Source of the DNA: Streptomyces pinistramenti
GTDB taxonomy: Bacteria; Actinomycetota; Actinomycetes; Streptomycetales; Streptomycetaceae
Direction: 5' to 3'
NCBI RefSeq assembly: GCF_020564935.1
Contig: NZ_JAJCXB010000026.1
Span: 24,722 to 88,721 of the forward strand
Length of the DNA stretch: 64,000 nt
The notes below the pieces were generated by a model. It was not told the origin of the DNA and searched no databases. It saw only the letters and a program-made list of their open reading frames with translations. Of this stretch, positions 50,819 to 58,494 are shown in pieces; position 1 is the first letter of the stretch; every line of letters starts with the position of its first letter. The position numbers and the translations under genes are program-made.

Positions 50819-51532
50819 TCAGCCGTCGGCCGGCGCCTCCTCGTGGCCGAGATCCAGCAACTCCTCGTGGAATCCGCCGAAGCCGCGCGCCCGGTCGACC
50901 AAGTGGATCTCCAAGATCCAGTGGCAGCGCCGCCCGGACCCGTCGGCGCGCCGCATCGGACGAGAGCTGCCTGGGGCGATGTACGAGTCGATCTCCGCGC
51001 CGTCCACCTTCTCGTGCGGGAACTCGCCCACCAGGTGCCCCGAGTGCGGGCCGCCGAATTCCCAGCCGGCCTCCCGGGCCAGCCGCACGGCCTCCGCGTA
51101 CAACTCCTCACCCGTCACCTCCGGGTGGGCGGCGAAGTACCTGCGGCCCGCCGCGAAGAGCCTCGGCAGGTCGTCCCGCAGCCGGTGCTTGACGGGATCG
51201 TCGCCGAGCACGAAGGTGCGTCCGAAATCGGCCTCCCACTCCGCGAAGAGCGGGCCGAAGTCGCAGAACACGATGTCGTCCTCGGCGATGACCCGGTCCG
51301 GCGGGTTCTCCCGGTAGGGGTGCAGGGTGTTCGGCCCGGCCCGGACGATCCGCTTGTGCCAGAAGCGGCGGACGCCGAACATCTCGTACGCCAGGTCGCG
51401 GACCGCGTCACTCACGGCCCGCTCGCCCCGGCCAGGCGCGACCAGGCCCCGCCGCTCCACCTCGCCGAACAGGGCGGCTGCGTCGGCCTGGGCCTTCAAC
51501 AGCGCTGCCGCACGCGCGGGTTCATCTGTCAT
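50819..51532 (-). CDS. M24-family metallopeptidase-like protein
   Basis: This 237-residue protein shows the pita-bread metallopeptidase fold without the N-terminal domain of aminopeptidase P. Expected metal ligands are all present: Asp91 (FCDFGP), Asp102 (ADFGRT), His166 (PHSGHL), Glu208 (ILEIHL) and Glu223 or Glu224 (GFHEEL). Aminopeptidase or dipeptidase activity is possible; related proteins also act as creatinase-type hydrolases. TACCCT stands 7 nt before the ATG with no ribosome-binding site, so the mRNA may be leaderless. Confidence 0.87.
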   Translation of the reverse strand: MTDEPARAAALLKAQADAAALFGEVERRGLVAPGRGERAVSDAVRDLAYEMFGVRRFWHKRIVRAGPNTLHPYRENPPDRVIAEDDIVFCDFGPLFAEWEADFGRTFVLGDDPVKHRLRDDLPRLFAAGRRYFAAHPEVTGEELYAEAVRLAREAGWEFGGPHSGHLVGEFPHEKVDGAEIDSYIAPGSSRPMRRADGSGRRCHWILEIHLVDRARGFGGFHEELLDLGHEEAPADG

Positions 51533-51607
51533 GCGGCTCAGGGTAGAGAGCCGCGGAGGCCCGGCACAGCGGATTCCGGCCGATGGGACCGCCCCACGGG
51601 CCGCGCC

Positions 51608-52426
51608 TCACACCACGTCCCGGAACCGCTCCGTGGCCAGGTCGAGGACGGCGCGCGGCTCCTCGGCCCACCACCGGTCGCTGAGGATCTCCACCTCCGC
51701 GAGCCCCCGGAAGCCGGCCCCCTCCACACAGGCGCGCATCCGCCGCAGATCGATGCAGCCGTCACCCGGCATGCCGCGGCTGGAGAGCTGTCCCTCGATG
51801 GGCGTCACCCAGTCGGACACGTGGAAGCCGAGCAGGTGGCCCGCGGCGGCGGCGATCTGCGCTTCCAGGTCGTGCTCCCACCACACGTGATACGCGTCGA
51901 CGATCACCCCGAGCTGCGGATCCCCGATCGCCTGCCGCAGCGCGTTGGCCTCCCGCAGGGACGTGACCGCCGAGCGGTCGGCCGCCATCATCGGATGCAG
52001 CGGCTCCACACCGAGCCGTACCCCGGCCGCCCGCGCATGGTCGAGCACTGCCTCGATGCCGTCCCGGATCATGGTCCGCGAACCGCCCGGATCCCGGCCG
52101 GTCACCGGGCCGCACACCAGCACCAGGACGTCCGCGCCCAGCGCCCGCGCCTCGTCGATCGCCCGCAGGTTGTCCGCCACCGCCGCGCGCCGGCCCGCGG
52201 CGGTGGACGCGGTGAACATGCCGCCGCGGCACAGGCCGGAGACGCCGAGCCCGGCGTCCGCGATCATCCGCCCCGCGGCCGCCGCCCCGTACGGCGCGAT
52301 CAGCTCCCGCCACGGCGCGACCCCCGCGACCCCCAGCCGCCCCGCCTCGCGCAGCAGCGCGGGCAGGCCGAGGGCGCGCACGGTGATCGAATTGATGCTG
52401 CAACGGCTCAGCTCCATCGCGCTCAC
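51608..52426 (-). CDS. Sugar phosphate isomerase/epimerase-like TIM barrel
   Basis: The 272-residue protein has the AP-endonuclease-2-type TIM barrel of xylose-isomerase-like epimerases. Metal-ligand segments are VEPLHPM, IVDAYHVWWE, GFHVSDW and AEVEIL. The substrate is unknown. The GTG at 52426 overlaps the stop of the DUF993 gene (GTGA); an ATG at 52417 is the alternative. The pairing with DUF993 suggests one pathway, probably of an unusual sugar or inositol-like compound. Confidence 0.85.
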   Translation of the reverse strand: MSAMELSRCSINSITVRALGLPALLREAGRLGVAGVAPWRELIAPYGAAAAGRMIADAGLGVSGLCRGGMFTASTAAGRRAAVADNLRAIDEARALGADVLVLVCGPVTGRDPGGSRTMIRDGIEAVLDHARAAGVRLGVEPLHPMMAADRSAVTSLREANALRQAIGDPQLGVIVDAYHVWWEHDLEAQIAAAAGHLLGFHVSDWVTPIEGQLSSRGMPGDGCIDLRRMRACVEGAGFRGLAEVEILSDRWWAEEPRAVLDLATERFRDVV

Positions 52427-53577
52427 CCGATCCCGTGCAGCCGCAGATAGCCGGACAGCCGCTCCGCCGCGAGCTCCGGTTCGGGCAACAGCCCGATGTC
52501 GTCGGCCCGTTCCGCGAGCGCCACCAGATGCAGGACGTCACGGGCCGACTCAAGGCCGCCGAGCATCCGGAAGTGCGGCTGGAGCCCTGACAGATACGCC
52601 AGCCACGTCACGCCGGTCTTGTAGTGGTACGTCGGGGCCTCGAAGAGCTTCCGGCTCAGCGGCAGGGTGGGGGCGAGGAGCGCGCGGTAGCCGGCCCGGT
52701 CGCCGGTGCCGAGCCGCCGCAGCGCCTCCGCGGCATGCGGCGCGAGCACGCCGAAGGCGCCCAGCAGCGCGTCGCTGTGACCGTGCGCATCGCCCTCGAT
52801 CAGGTCGACGTAGTGCAGGTCGTCGCCGGTGTACAGGCGTACCCCCGCCGGCAGTTGGCGGCGCAGTGCCACCTCGCGGGCCGCGTCCAGCAGCGAGACC
52901 TTGATGCCGTCGATCCGGTCGGCATGCCGCTCGATCAGCTCCCGCACCGTGCGCTGGGCCACGTCGATGTCCGGACTGCCCCAGTAGCCGCGCAGCCGCG
53001 GGTCGAACGCCTCGCCCAGCCAGTGCAGCACGACGGGCCGCTCGCTGTGTTCGAGCAGCCGCCGGTACACGTCCAGATAGTCCCGCGGGCCGCGGGCGCT
53101 CGCCGCCAGCTGCCTGCTGGCCATCAGCACGGCGCGCCCGCCGAGCCGCTGCACCCCCTCCAGCTGCTCGATGTACGCGCCGCACACCGCATCCAACGTG
53201 GCGTCCCCCGCGGGCAGTTGATCGGTCGCCACGCCGACGACCACCTCGCCGCCCACCTCCGCCGCGGCCGCCAGCGTACGGGCGGTCAGCTCGCCGACGG
53301 CATCGGCGGGCAGGCCCATGCCGCGCTGGGCGGTGTCCATGGCCTCGGCCACCCCCAGCCCCAGGCGCCACAGCCGGCGGCGGACGGCCAGGGTCGCCTC
53401 CCAGTCGACGGCCCCTCCGGCGGCGCACGCCCGCAGCGGGTCGGCGACGACATGGGCCGCCGCGTACGCCTTGCGGGTGGCGGGGGCGGGACCGCTGAGC
53501 GGTACGGCGGCCGGGGCGCGCAGCCGCCGGCGGTACGTCGATCCATCGGGCCGGGGGAGCTGGACGCTGACGGTCAT
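52423..53577 (-). CDS. DUF993 protein (dihydrodipicolinate-synthase-like)
   Basis: This 384-residue protein matches the DUF993 family, annotated as dihydrodipicolinate-synthase-related. Typical words are AMDTAQRGMGLP, VVLHWLGEAFDPRLRGYWG, IDGIKVSLLDAA (candidate Schiff-base lysine) and LYTGDDLHYVDLIEGD. Reaction unknown; retro-aldol chemistry is likely from the fold. AGGAGG precedes the ATG. It is usually found with an epimerase and Gfo/Idh/MocA dehydrogenases; here only the epimerase remains. Confidence 0.82.
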   Translation of the reverse strand: MTVSVQLPRPDGSTYRRRLRAPAAVPLSGPAPATRKAYAAAHVVADPLRACAAGGAVDWEATLAVRRRLWRLGLGVAEAMDTAQRGMGLPADAVGELTARTLAAAAEVGGEVVVGVATDQLPAGDATLDAVCGAYIEQLEGVQRLGGRAVLMASRQLAASARGPRDYLDVYRRLLEHSERPVVLHWLGEAFDPRLRGYWGSPDIDVAQRTVRELIERHADRIDGIKVSLLDAAREVALRRQLPAGVRLYTGDDLHYVDLIEGDAHGHSDALLGAFGVLAPHAAEALRRLGTGDRAGYRALLAPTLPLSRKLFEAPTYHYKTGVTWLAYLSGLQPHFRMLGGLESARDVLHLVALAERADDIGLLPEPELAAERLSGYLRLHGIG

Positions 53578-53892
53578 GACGATTCCTCCTGGGCGGGTGC
53601 CGGCGGGATGCCCGCGGGGCCAGAGGCGGCAGCCGCATCATAGGGACGTACCGGCCCGCGCCCGAGGGGGCGGGCAGCGCCCGTGTGGCGGGGACGCGGC
53701 CCGGCGGCCGTGCGGCGCGGGCCCCGGGGACGGTACCGGGCGTCGGCGGTATCCTGATCACTGCGGTGTCCCACGGGCGCCGCGCGGCGGTGGGGCCCGC
53801 CGTACCCGAACCGCGGCGAGGATGCCGCCAACGGTCCCTACTTGCGATCAGGCGCGCCCGCACCCGGGTGCACGGGCGAGTAGGAGAGACAC
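53578..53892. other. 315-nt divergent region upstream of crcB
   Basis: TATCCT near 53751 could be a -10 box for the crcB operon. A small hairpin GCGGC-GAGGAT-GCCGC lies near 53814-53829. I looked for a fluoride riboswitch and did not find its conserved parts. Confidence 0.4.
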
Positions 53893-54375
53893 GTGGTGAA
53901 GGCCCGGATTCCCTTGGCGAACGAACCCACCGATCCCGATGTGGATCTCCGTGTGCCCGTGCGGCGGGAGACCCCGCACGGGCAGCGCGCGGTACTTGCG
54001 GTGGTGGCACTCGGCGGCACGATCGGGGCGAGCGCCCGGTACGGCGCCTCGCTGCTCTGGCCCACCGCCGTCGGCACGTTCCCCTGGACCACCCTCGTGG
54101 TCAACGTCGTGGGCTGCGCCGTCATCGGCGTGTTCATGGTGCTGATCAGCGACGTATGGGCAGCCCACCGCCTGGTCCGCCCGTTCTTCGGCACGGGCGT
54201 GCTCGGCGGCTTCACCACGTTCTCCACCTACGCCGTCGACATCCAGCGCCTGCTGGCGCACGGGCGGGCCACCACCGGCCTCGCCTACCTGGCGCTCACC
54301 CTCGTCGCCGCCCTGGCGTCGGTGTGGACCGCGGCCACGCTCACCCGCCGCGTCGTGGAGTGGAGGCAGCAGTGA
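53893..54375 (+). CDS. crcB: Fluoride channel CrcB/Fluc, first copy
   Basis: This 160-residue protein has four membrane helices and the conserved GGTIGASARYG, NVVGCAVIGVF and GFTTFSTYAVD, including the phenylalanine and threonine residues that line the fluoride pore. About 30 extra N-terminal residues precede the first helix. The start is GTG with GGAGAG upstream. It overlaps the DUF190 gene (GTGA). Fluc channels are dual-topology dimers that expel fluoride; with a second crcB gene in the operon a heterodimer is likely. Confidence 0.93.
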   Translation: MVKARIPLANEPTDPDVDLRVPVRRETPHGQRAVLAVVALGGTIGASARYGASLLWPTAVGTFPWTTLVVNVVGCAVIGVFMVLISDVWAAHRLVRPFFGTGVLGGFTTFSTYAVDIQRLLAHGRATTGLAYLALTLVAALASVWTAATLTRRVVEWRQQ

Positions 54376-54716
54376 AGACCACAGGACCGGCCCTGCGCGC
54401 GACGGTTTTCGTCGGCGAGAGCGACACCTGGCACCACAAGCCCGTCTTCACCGAGATCGTGCACCGCGCGCACGCCGCGAGGCTGGCCGGCGCGTCCGTC
54501 TTCCGCGGCATCGAAGGCTTCGGCGGCTCCGCCCTGATCCACACGACCAGGCTGCTCTCGCTGAGCGAGGACCTGCCGGTCGCCGTGGTCCTCGTCGACA
54601 GCGAGGAGCGGATCCGCGCCTTCCTGCCCTCCCTCGACGAGGTGCTCGGCGACGGCCTGGTGGTCATCGACGCCGTCGAGACCATCCGCTACACCCGCGA
54701 CAAGGAGGCGCAGTGA
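54372..54716 (+). CDS. DUF190 protein between two crcB genes
   Basis: This 114-residue protein has the compact ferredoxin-like fold of DUF190. Typical words are ALRATVFVGESDTWHHKP, AGASVFRGIEGFGG and PVAVVLVDSEERI. It resembles PII-type small regulatory proteins in size and layout. The gene overlaps both crcB genes by GTGA, which ties it to fluoride export; a regulatory or channel-gating role is inference. Confidence 0.88.
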   Translation: MKTTGPALRATVFVGESDTWHHKPVFTEIVHRAHAARLAGASVFRGIEGFGGSALIHTTRLLSLSEDLPVAVVLVDSEERIRAFLPSLDEVLGDGLVVIDAVETIRYTRDKEAQ

Positions 54717-55090
54717 ACTGGCTGCTGGTCATCATCGGCGCGGCGGTCGGCGCCCCGCTGCGCTACCTCACCGACCGCACGGTGCAACGCAGGCACGACA
54801 CCCTGTTCCCCTGGGGCACCTTCACCGTCAACGTCATCGGCTGCCTCGCGCTGGGCCTGCTCACCGGCGCGGTCGCGCACGGTGCCGCGTCCTCGCAGGT
54901 CCAGCTGCTGCTCGGCACCGGCCTCTGCGGGGCGCTGACCACGTACTCGACGTTCTCGTACGAGACGCTGCGGCTGGCCGGGGACGGCGCCCGCTTCTTC
55001 GCCGTGGCCAACGTCGCGGCGAGCCTGGTGGCGGGGCTCGGCGCGGCCTTCGGCGGTGCCGCGCTGGCCGGGGCCCTGTGGGCAGGCTGA
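54713..55090 (+). CDS. crcB: Fluoride channel CrcB/Fluc, second copy
   Basis: This 125-residue protein has four helices, with GAAVGAPLRYLTDR, NVIGCLALGLL and GALTTYSTFSYE. It lacks the N-terminal extension of the first copy and is about 35 residues shorter. Start GTG overlaps the DUF190 stop. Paired crcB genes usually encode proteins of opposite fixed topology that form a heterodimer. Confidence 0.93.
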   Translation: MNWLLVIIGAAVGAPLRYLTDRTVQRRHDTLFPWGTFTVNVIGCLALGLLTGAVAHGAASSQVQLLLGTGLCGALTTYSTFSYETLRLAGDGARFFAVANVAASLVAGLGAAFGGAALAGALWAG

Positions 55091-55158
55091 GCACGGCCCA
55101 GGCGTCCCGCAGGCCACGGCAGCACCCCCGTCACGTTTGGGTAACCTGCCGGAAACCC

Positions 55159-55188
55159 TTGACGTTTCTCCTGACCCGTTCTTAACCT
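55159..55188 (+). promoter_or_regulatory. Promoter of the GlpP-linked operon
   Basis: TTGACG (55159-55164), 18 nt and TAACCT (55183-55188) form a good housekeeping promoter. Transcription would start near 55195, giving a leader of about 145 nt before the MFS gene. Confidence 0.6.
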
Positions 55189-55220
55189 CACTGCGTAGTT
55201 CGTACTTTGCAGTTCACGTG

Positions 55221-55238
55221 CTGCGGCGCTTTCCGCAG
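55221..55238 (+). promoter_or_regulatory. First leader hairpin
   Basis: CTGCGG (55221-55226) pairs with CCGCAG (55233-55238), loop CGCTTT, followed by TGTTTT. The segment GTGCTG just before and inside it can also pair with CAGGCAC of the terminator stem (one bulge), so it might take part in an alternative antiterminator fold (inference). Confidence 0.45.
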
Positions 55239-55245
55239 TGTTTTG

Positions 55246-55296
55246 ACAGGCACAGACACAGACCACCTGTCGGTGGTTTTGTCGTGCCTGTTTTTT
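55246..55296 (+). terminator. Leader terminator with U-tract, candidate GlpP target
   Basis: ACAGGCAC (55246-55253) pairs with GTGCCTGT (55284-55291). GACA (55255-55258) pairs with TGTC (55280-55283). ACCACC (55262-55267) pairs with GGTGGT (55272-55277) around TGTC. Six T residues (55291-55296) follow directly. This is a textbook intrinsic terminator, rare in streptomycetes, placed about 50 nt after the predicted transcription start and 42 nt before the MFS gene. It could also end read-through from the crcB operon. Confidence 0.75.
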
Positions 55297-55338
55297 GTGC
55301 CCCCACACCGCCGACGGGTCCTTCCCGAAGGCGGATTC

Positions 55339-56778
55339 ATGGCACAACGTCCGAGCGTCAAAGGCGTCGCCGACGTCGTTGCGCTCATCGATGGGCTGGG
55401 AAAGATCACCGGCCGGGCGCAGATCATCTGGTTCCTCGTATTCGGCGGGCTGTTCCTCGACGCGTACTCGAACGCCGCGCTGAGCGCGGGTCTCGGCCCG
55501 ATGACGGCCCAGATGGAGCTGTCCAGCACCCAGGTCTCGATCCTCACGGCCACCGCCCCGGCCCTGGCGATCCTCTTCAACCCGGTCGGCGGCTGGCTCG
55601 CCACCCGCATCGGCCGCGTCCCCCCGCTGCTGATCGCGAAGGTCTTCGCCATCGCGGGCGCCCTGCTCGCCGCGTTCGCCGGTGACTTCACCGTCGTCTG
55701 GCTGGGCCGGGTCCTGGTCGGCATCGCCTACGGCATCGACTTCGCCGTCGCCATGGCTCTGCTCGCCGAGTACACCCCGGCCAAGATGAGCGGCCGGCTG
55801 AACCTCTGGCAGGCCGTCTGGTACGTCGCCACCACCAGCAACCTCGCGCTCGCCCTGGTCTTCTTCCACCTCGACGCCGGCGCGGACATCTGGCGCTGGT
55901 CGGTCGGCTCGGCAGGCGTGGTCGCCGCTCTGCTGCTGCTCTTCCAGTGGCTGATGCTGGCCGAGAGCCCCACCTGGCTGGCGAGCAAGGGCCGCCTGGA
56001 CGAGGCGGTCCGCAACCTGGACACGGTCTACCGGATCAAGGCCGTCGCCGGTGCGCCCGACGAGGCCACCCTCGCCGCGGCCGCCGCGCCGGCGATCGGA
56101 CTGCGCCAGGCCGGGCTCCTCTTCAAGGGCGCCTACCTGCCGCGCACCGTCCTCTCGTCCGTCATCTCGCTCGGCCAGTCCATGCAGTACTTCGCGGTCG
56201 GCTGGTACCTCCCGCTGATCAGCCTGTCGATCTTCGGTGAGAGCTTCGAGAAGGCGACCGTCGGCTCGATGGTGTTCAACGCCTTCGGCATCGCCGGCGG
56301 ACTGCTCTCCGCGTACGTCGGCCGCCGCCTCGGCCTGCGGCTCAGCTCCGCGGCCGGATTCGCCGGGGTCTTCGTCGCCCTCGTCGCGATGGGGCTGACC
56401 TTCGGGAAGGCCCCGCTGGCCGTCGCGTTCCTGCTGCCGGTGCTGTTCATCCTCTGCCACGCCGCGGGCCCCGGCGCCAACGGCAAGTCCATCGCCGCGC
56501 TCTCGTACAGCAGCGACGTGCGCGCCCTGGGCACCGGCGTCACCGGGATGGTCGGCAGCTTCGGCAGCGTCGTAGGGCTGTACGTCTTCCCGCAGATCAA
56601 GGACGCGCTGGGCCTCGCCGACACCTTCCTGGTGCTCTCCGTCGTCCCGCTGCTCGGCCTCCTCGTCTGCCTGGCGATCACGTGGGATCCGACGAAGGGC
56701 GGGGCGTCCCCCGACGAGGCGGCGGACCCGGCCGACGGCGGCGCACCGCACGCCGCGCCCACCGCCGCCGCGCGCTGA
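55339..56778 (+). CDS. MFS transporter of the GlpP-linked polyol operon
   Basis: This 479-residue, twelve-helix transporter of the sugar/metabolite porter type has LFLDAYSNAALSAGLGPM in helix 1, the loop GGWLATRIGRVPPLL and GIAYGIDFAVAMALLAEYTP. Its substrate is unknown. As first gene of an operon with an FGGY kinase and two FAD oxidases, it most likely imports the polyol or polyol phosphate. GAAGG precedes the ATG at 55339. The gene lies just beyond the leader terminator. Confidence 0.88.
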   Translation: MAQRPSVKGVADVVALIDGLGKITGRAQIIWFLVFGGLFLDAYSNAALSAGLGPMTAQMELSSTQVSILTATAPALAILFNPVGGWLATRIGRVPPLLIAKVFAIAGALLAAFAGDFTVVWLGRVLVGIAYGIDFAVAMALLAEYTPAKMSGRLNLWQAVWYVATTSNLALALVFFHLDAGADIWRWSVGSAGVVAALLLLFQWLMLAESPTWLASKGRLDEAVRNLDTVYRIKAVAGAPDEATLAAAAAPAIGLRQAGLLFKGAYLPRTVLSSVISLGQSMQYFAVGWYLPLISLSIFGESFEKATVGSMVFNAFGIAGGLLSAYVGRRLGLRLSSAAGFAGVFVALVAMGLTFGKAPLAVAFLLPVLFILCHAAGPGANGKSIAALSYSSDVRALGTGVTGMVGSFGSVVGLYVFPQIKDALGLADTFLVLSVVPLLGLLVCLAITWDPTKGGASPDEAADPADGGAPHAAPTAAAR

Positions 56779-56857
56779 CCGGCCGCGCCGCCCGCCGCAC
56801 CCCACGATGGTCCCCCTCCTCCGTACAGCTCGTGATGCTCGCAATGAAAGGGCTGCC

Positions 56858-58420
56858 ATGACGCAGACGTTCCCCGGCGCCGCCGCACGGCGCGGTGTGC
56901 TGGCCATCGACGAGGGCACCACGGGCACCAGGGCCGGCGTCGTCCTCGACTCCGGCGCCGCCCCCGAGGTGTTCTACCGTGCGATCGAGGTCAGCCATCC
57001 GGACGACCGCTCCGTCGAGCAGGACCCGATGGAGATCTGGACGGCCACCCTGGACGTCGCCCGGCGCGCCGTCGCCCGCGCCCGCGAGGACGGCATCGAG
57101 ATCGCCGCGGCCGCCCTCTCCACCCAGCGGGCCACCGCGATGCTGTGGGACAAGGTCACCGGGCGGCCGCTGCTGCCCGCCGTGGTGTGGCAGGACCGCC
57201 GGTACGCGCAGGAACTCACCGCCTACGAAGCGCAGTGGGACGCCGTCCTGCTGGCCCGCCAGGGACGCCCGGTCGGCGCCCGCGCCCCGTTCCTCTGGGC
57301 TGCCCGGCAGATCGCCGCGCACCCCGAGGTGGCCGCCGCACACCGCGCGGGCCGGCTGGTCTTCGGCACCGTCGACACCTGGCTGATCTGGCGCCTCACC
57401 GGCGGCGCCGTGCACGCCACCACCCCCACCAACGCCGCCTCCACCGGCGGCTACCTGCTCAGCCGGCACGCCTGGGACGAGGAGTGGATCGGCCGCCTCG
57501 GCTTCCCCCTCGACCTGTTGCCCGAACTCCGCTCCGACGACGGCGGATTCGGCACCACCGACCCGGACGCGCTCGGCATCCGCGTCCCGCTGGCCGCCTC
57601 CATGGGCGACCAGCACGCCGCCCTGATCGCACTCGGCGGCCTCGCCGCGGGCCAGGGCATGTGCATGTACGGAACCGGCGCCTTCGTCGACGCCGCGACC
57701 GGCACCACCCCCGCCCTGCCGCGGCCCGACATCACCGGGGTGCTCGCCCAGCCCGGCAGGCGGCAGGGCGACGTCAGCCACTACAGCCTGGAGGCGTACA
57801 CCTCCACGGCGGGCTCCGCACTGCGCTGGCTCTGCGACGACCTGGGCCTGTTCGCCTCGCCGAAGGAACTGGGCGAGGAAGCGGGCCGGGTACCCACCAG
57901 GCCGGGCCGCACCCCGCGCTTCGTCCCGGCGCTGGCCGGGGTCCGTACGCCGGTCTGGCACCCGGAGGCCACCGCCGCCCTCACCGGACTCACCCTCGCC
58001 ACCACCCGCGCCGACCTGGCCCGCGCCGTACTCGACGGGATCGCCCACTCGGTGTGCGACCTGATCGACGGGGTCGCCGACACCATGGGCGCGCCCTTCA
58101 CCCGACTCCGGATCGGCGGCGGCGTCTCCGGCAGCGACCCGCTGATGCAGATCCAGGCCGACCTGACAGGACTGCCGCTGGAACGCGTCGCCGACTCCGC
58201 CACCGCGAGCCTGCGCGGCACCGCCTACCTGGCCGGTGTCGCCCAGGGCCTGTGGTCCTCGCTCGAAGAGGCCGTCGAGGCGCAGCCGCACGGCCGGATC
58301 TTCGAGCCGTCGATCGACGCGCGGGAGCGGACCGCCCAACGGGCCGACTGGCGCGACCTGTTGGCGGCGCACCTCAAGGACCCCGCACGGCAACCCGAAC
58401 CACCGCACACCCCCCACTGA
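56858..58420 (+). CDS. FGGY-family carbohydrate kinase, glycerol kinase-like
   Basis: This 520-residue kinase has the phosphate-binding DEGTTGT (18-24), ASMGDQHAALIALGGLAAGQ and MYGTGAFVDAATG, as in glycerol kinases. The FGGY signature is near GGGVSGSDPLMQIQADLTG. The signature residues differ enough from canonical GlpK that another polyol (for example erythritol, threitol or a glycerol derivative) is possible. AAAGGG precedes the ATG. The product would feed the GlpD-like oxidase encoded next. Confidence 0.9.
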   Translation: MTQTFPGAAARRGVLAIDEGTTGTRAGVVLDSGAAPEVFYRAIEVSHPDDRSVEQDPMEIWTATLDVARRAVARAREDGIEIAAAALSTQRATAMLWDKVTGRPLLPAVVWQDRRYAQELTAYEAQWDAVLLARQGRPVGARAPFLWAARQIAAHPEVAAAHRAGRLVFGTVDTWLIWRLTGGAVHATTPTNAASTGGYLLSRHAWDEEWIGRLGFPLDLLPELRSDDGGFGTTDPDALGIRVPLAASMGDQHAALIALGGLAAGQGMCMYGTGAFVDAATGTTPALPRPDITGVLAQPGRRQGDVSHYSLEAYTSTAGSALRWLCDDLGLFASPKELGEEAGRVPTRPGRTPRFVPALAGVRTPVWHPEATAALTGLTLATTRADLARAVLDGIAHSVCDLIDGVADTMGAPFTRLRIGGGVSGSDPLMQIQADLTGLPLERVADSATASLRGTAYLAGVAQGLWSSLEEAVEAQPHGRIFEPSIDARERTAQRADWRDLLAAHLKDPARQPEPPHTPH

Positions 58421-58494
58421 CGGCCCGTTCCGTCACACGGACGGCCCGGACCCGACCGCGCGGCCGTCGCACCGAAACACCAGGAGTTGATGTT

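Noticed and set aside
53763..53892. Possible fluoride riboswitch in front of crcB
   Set aside because: GGATG and CCCTAC are present near 53819-53840, but the conserved order of the first GATG-containing stem, the AAAC segment and the final CTGATG-CTCCTAC segment is not.
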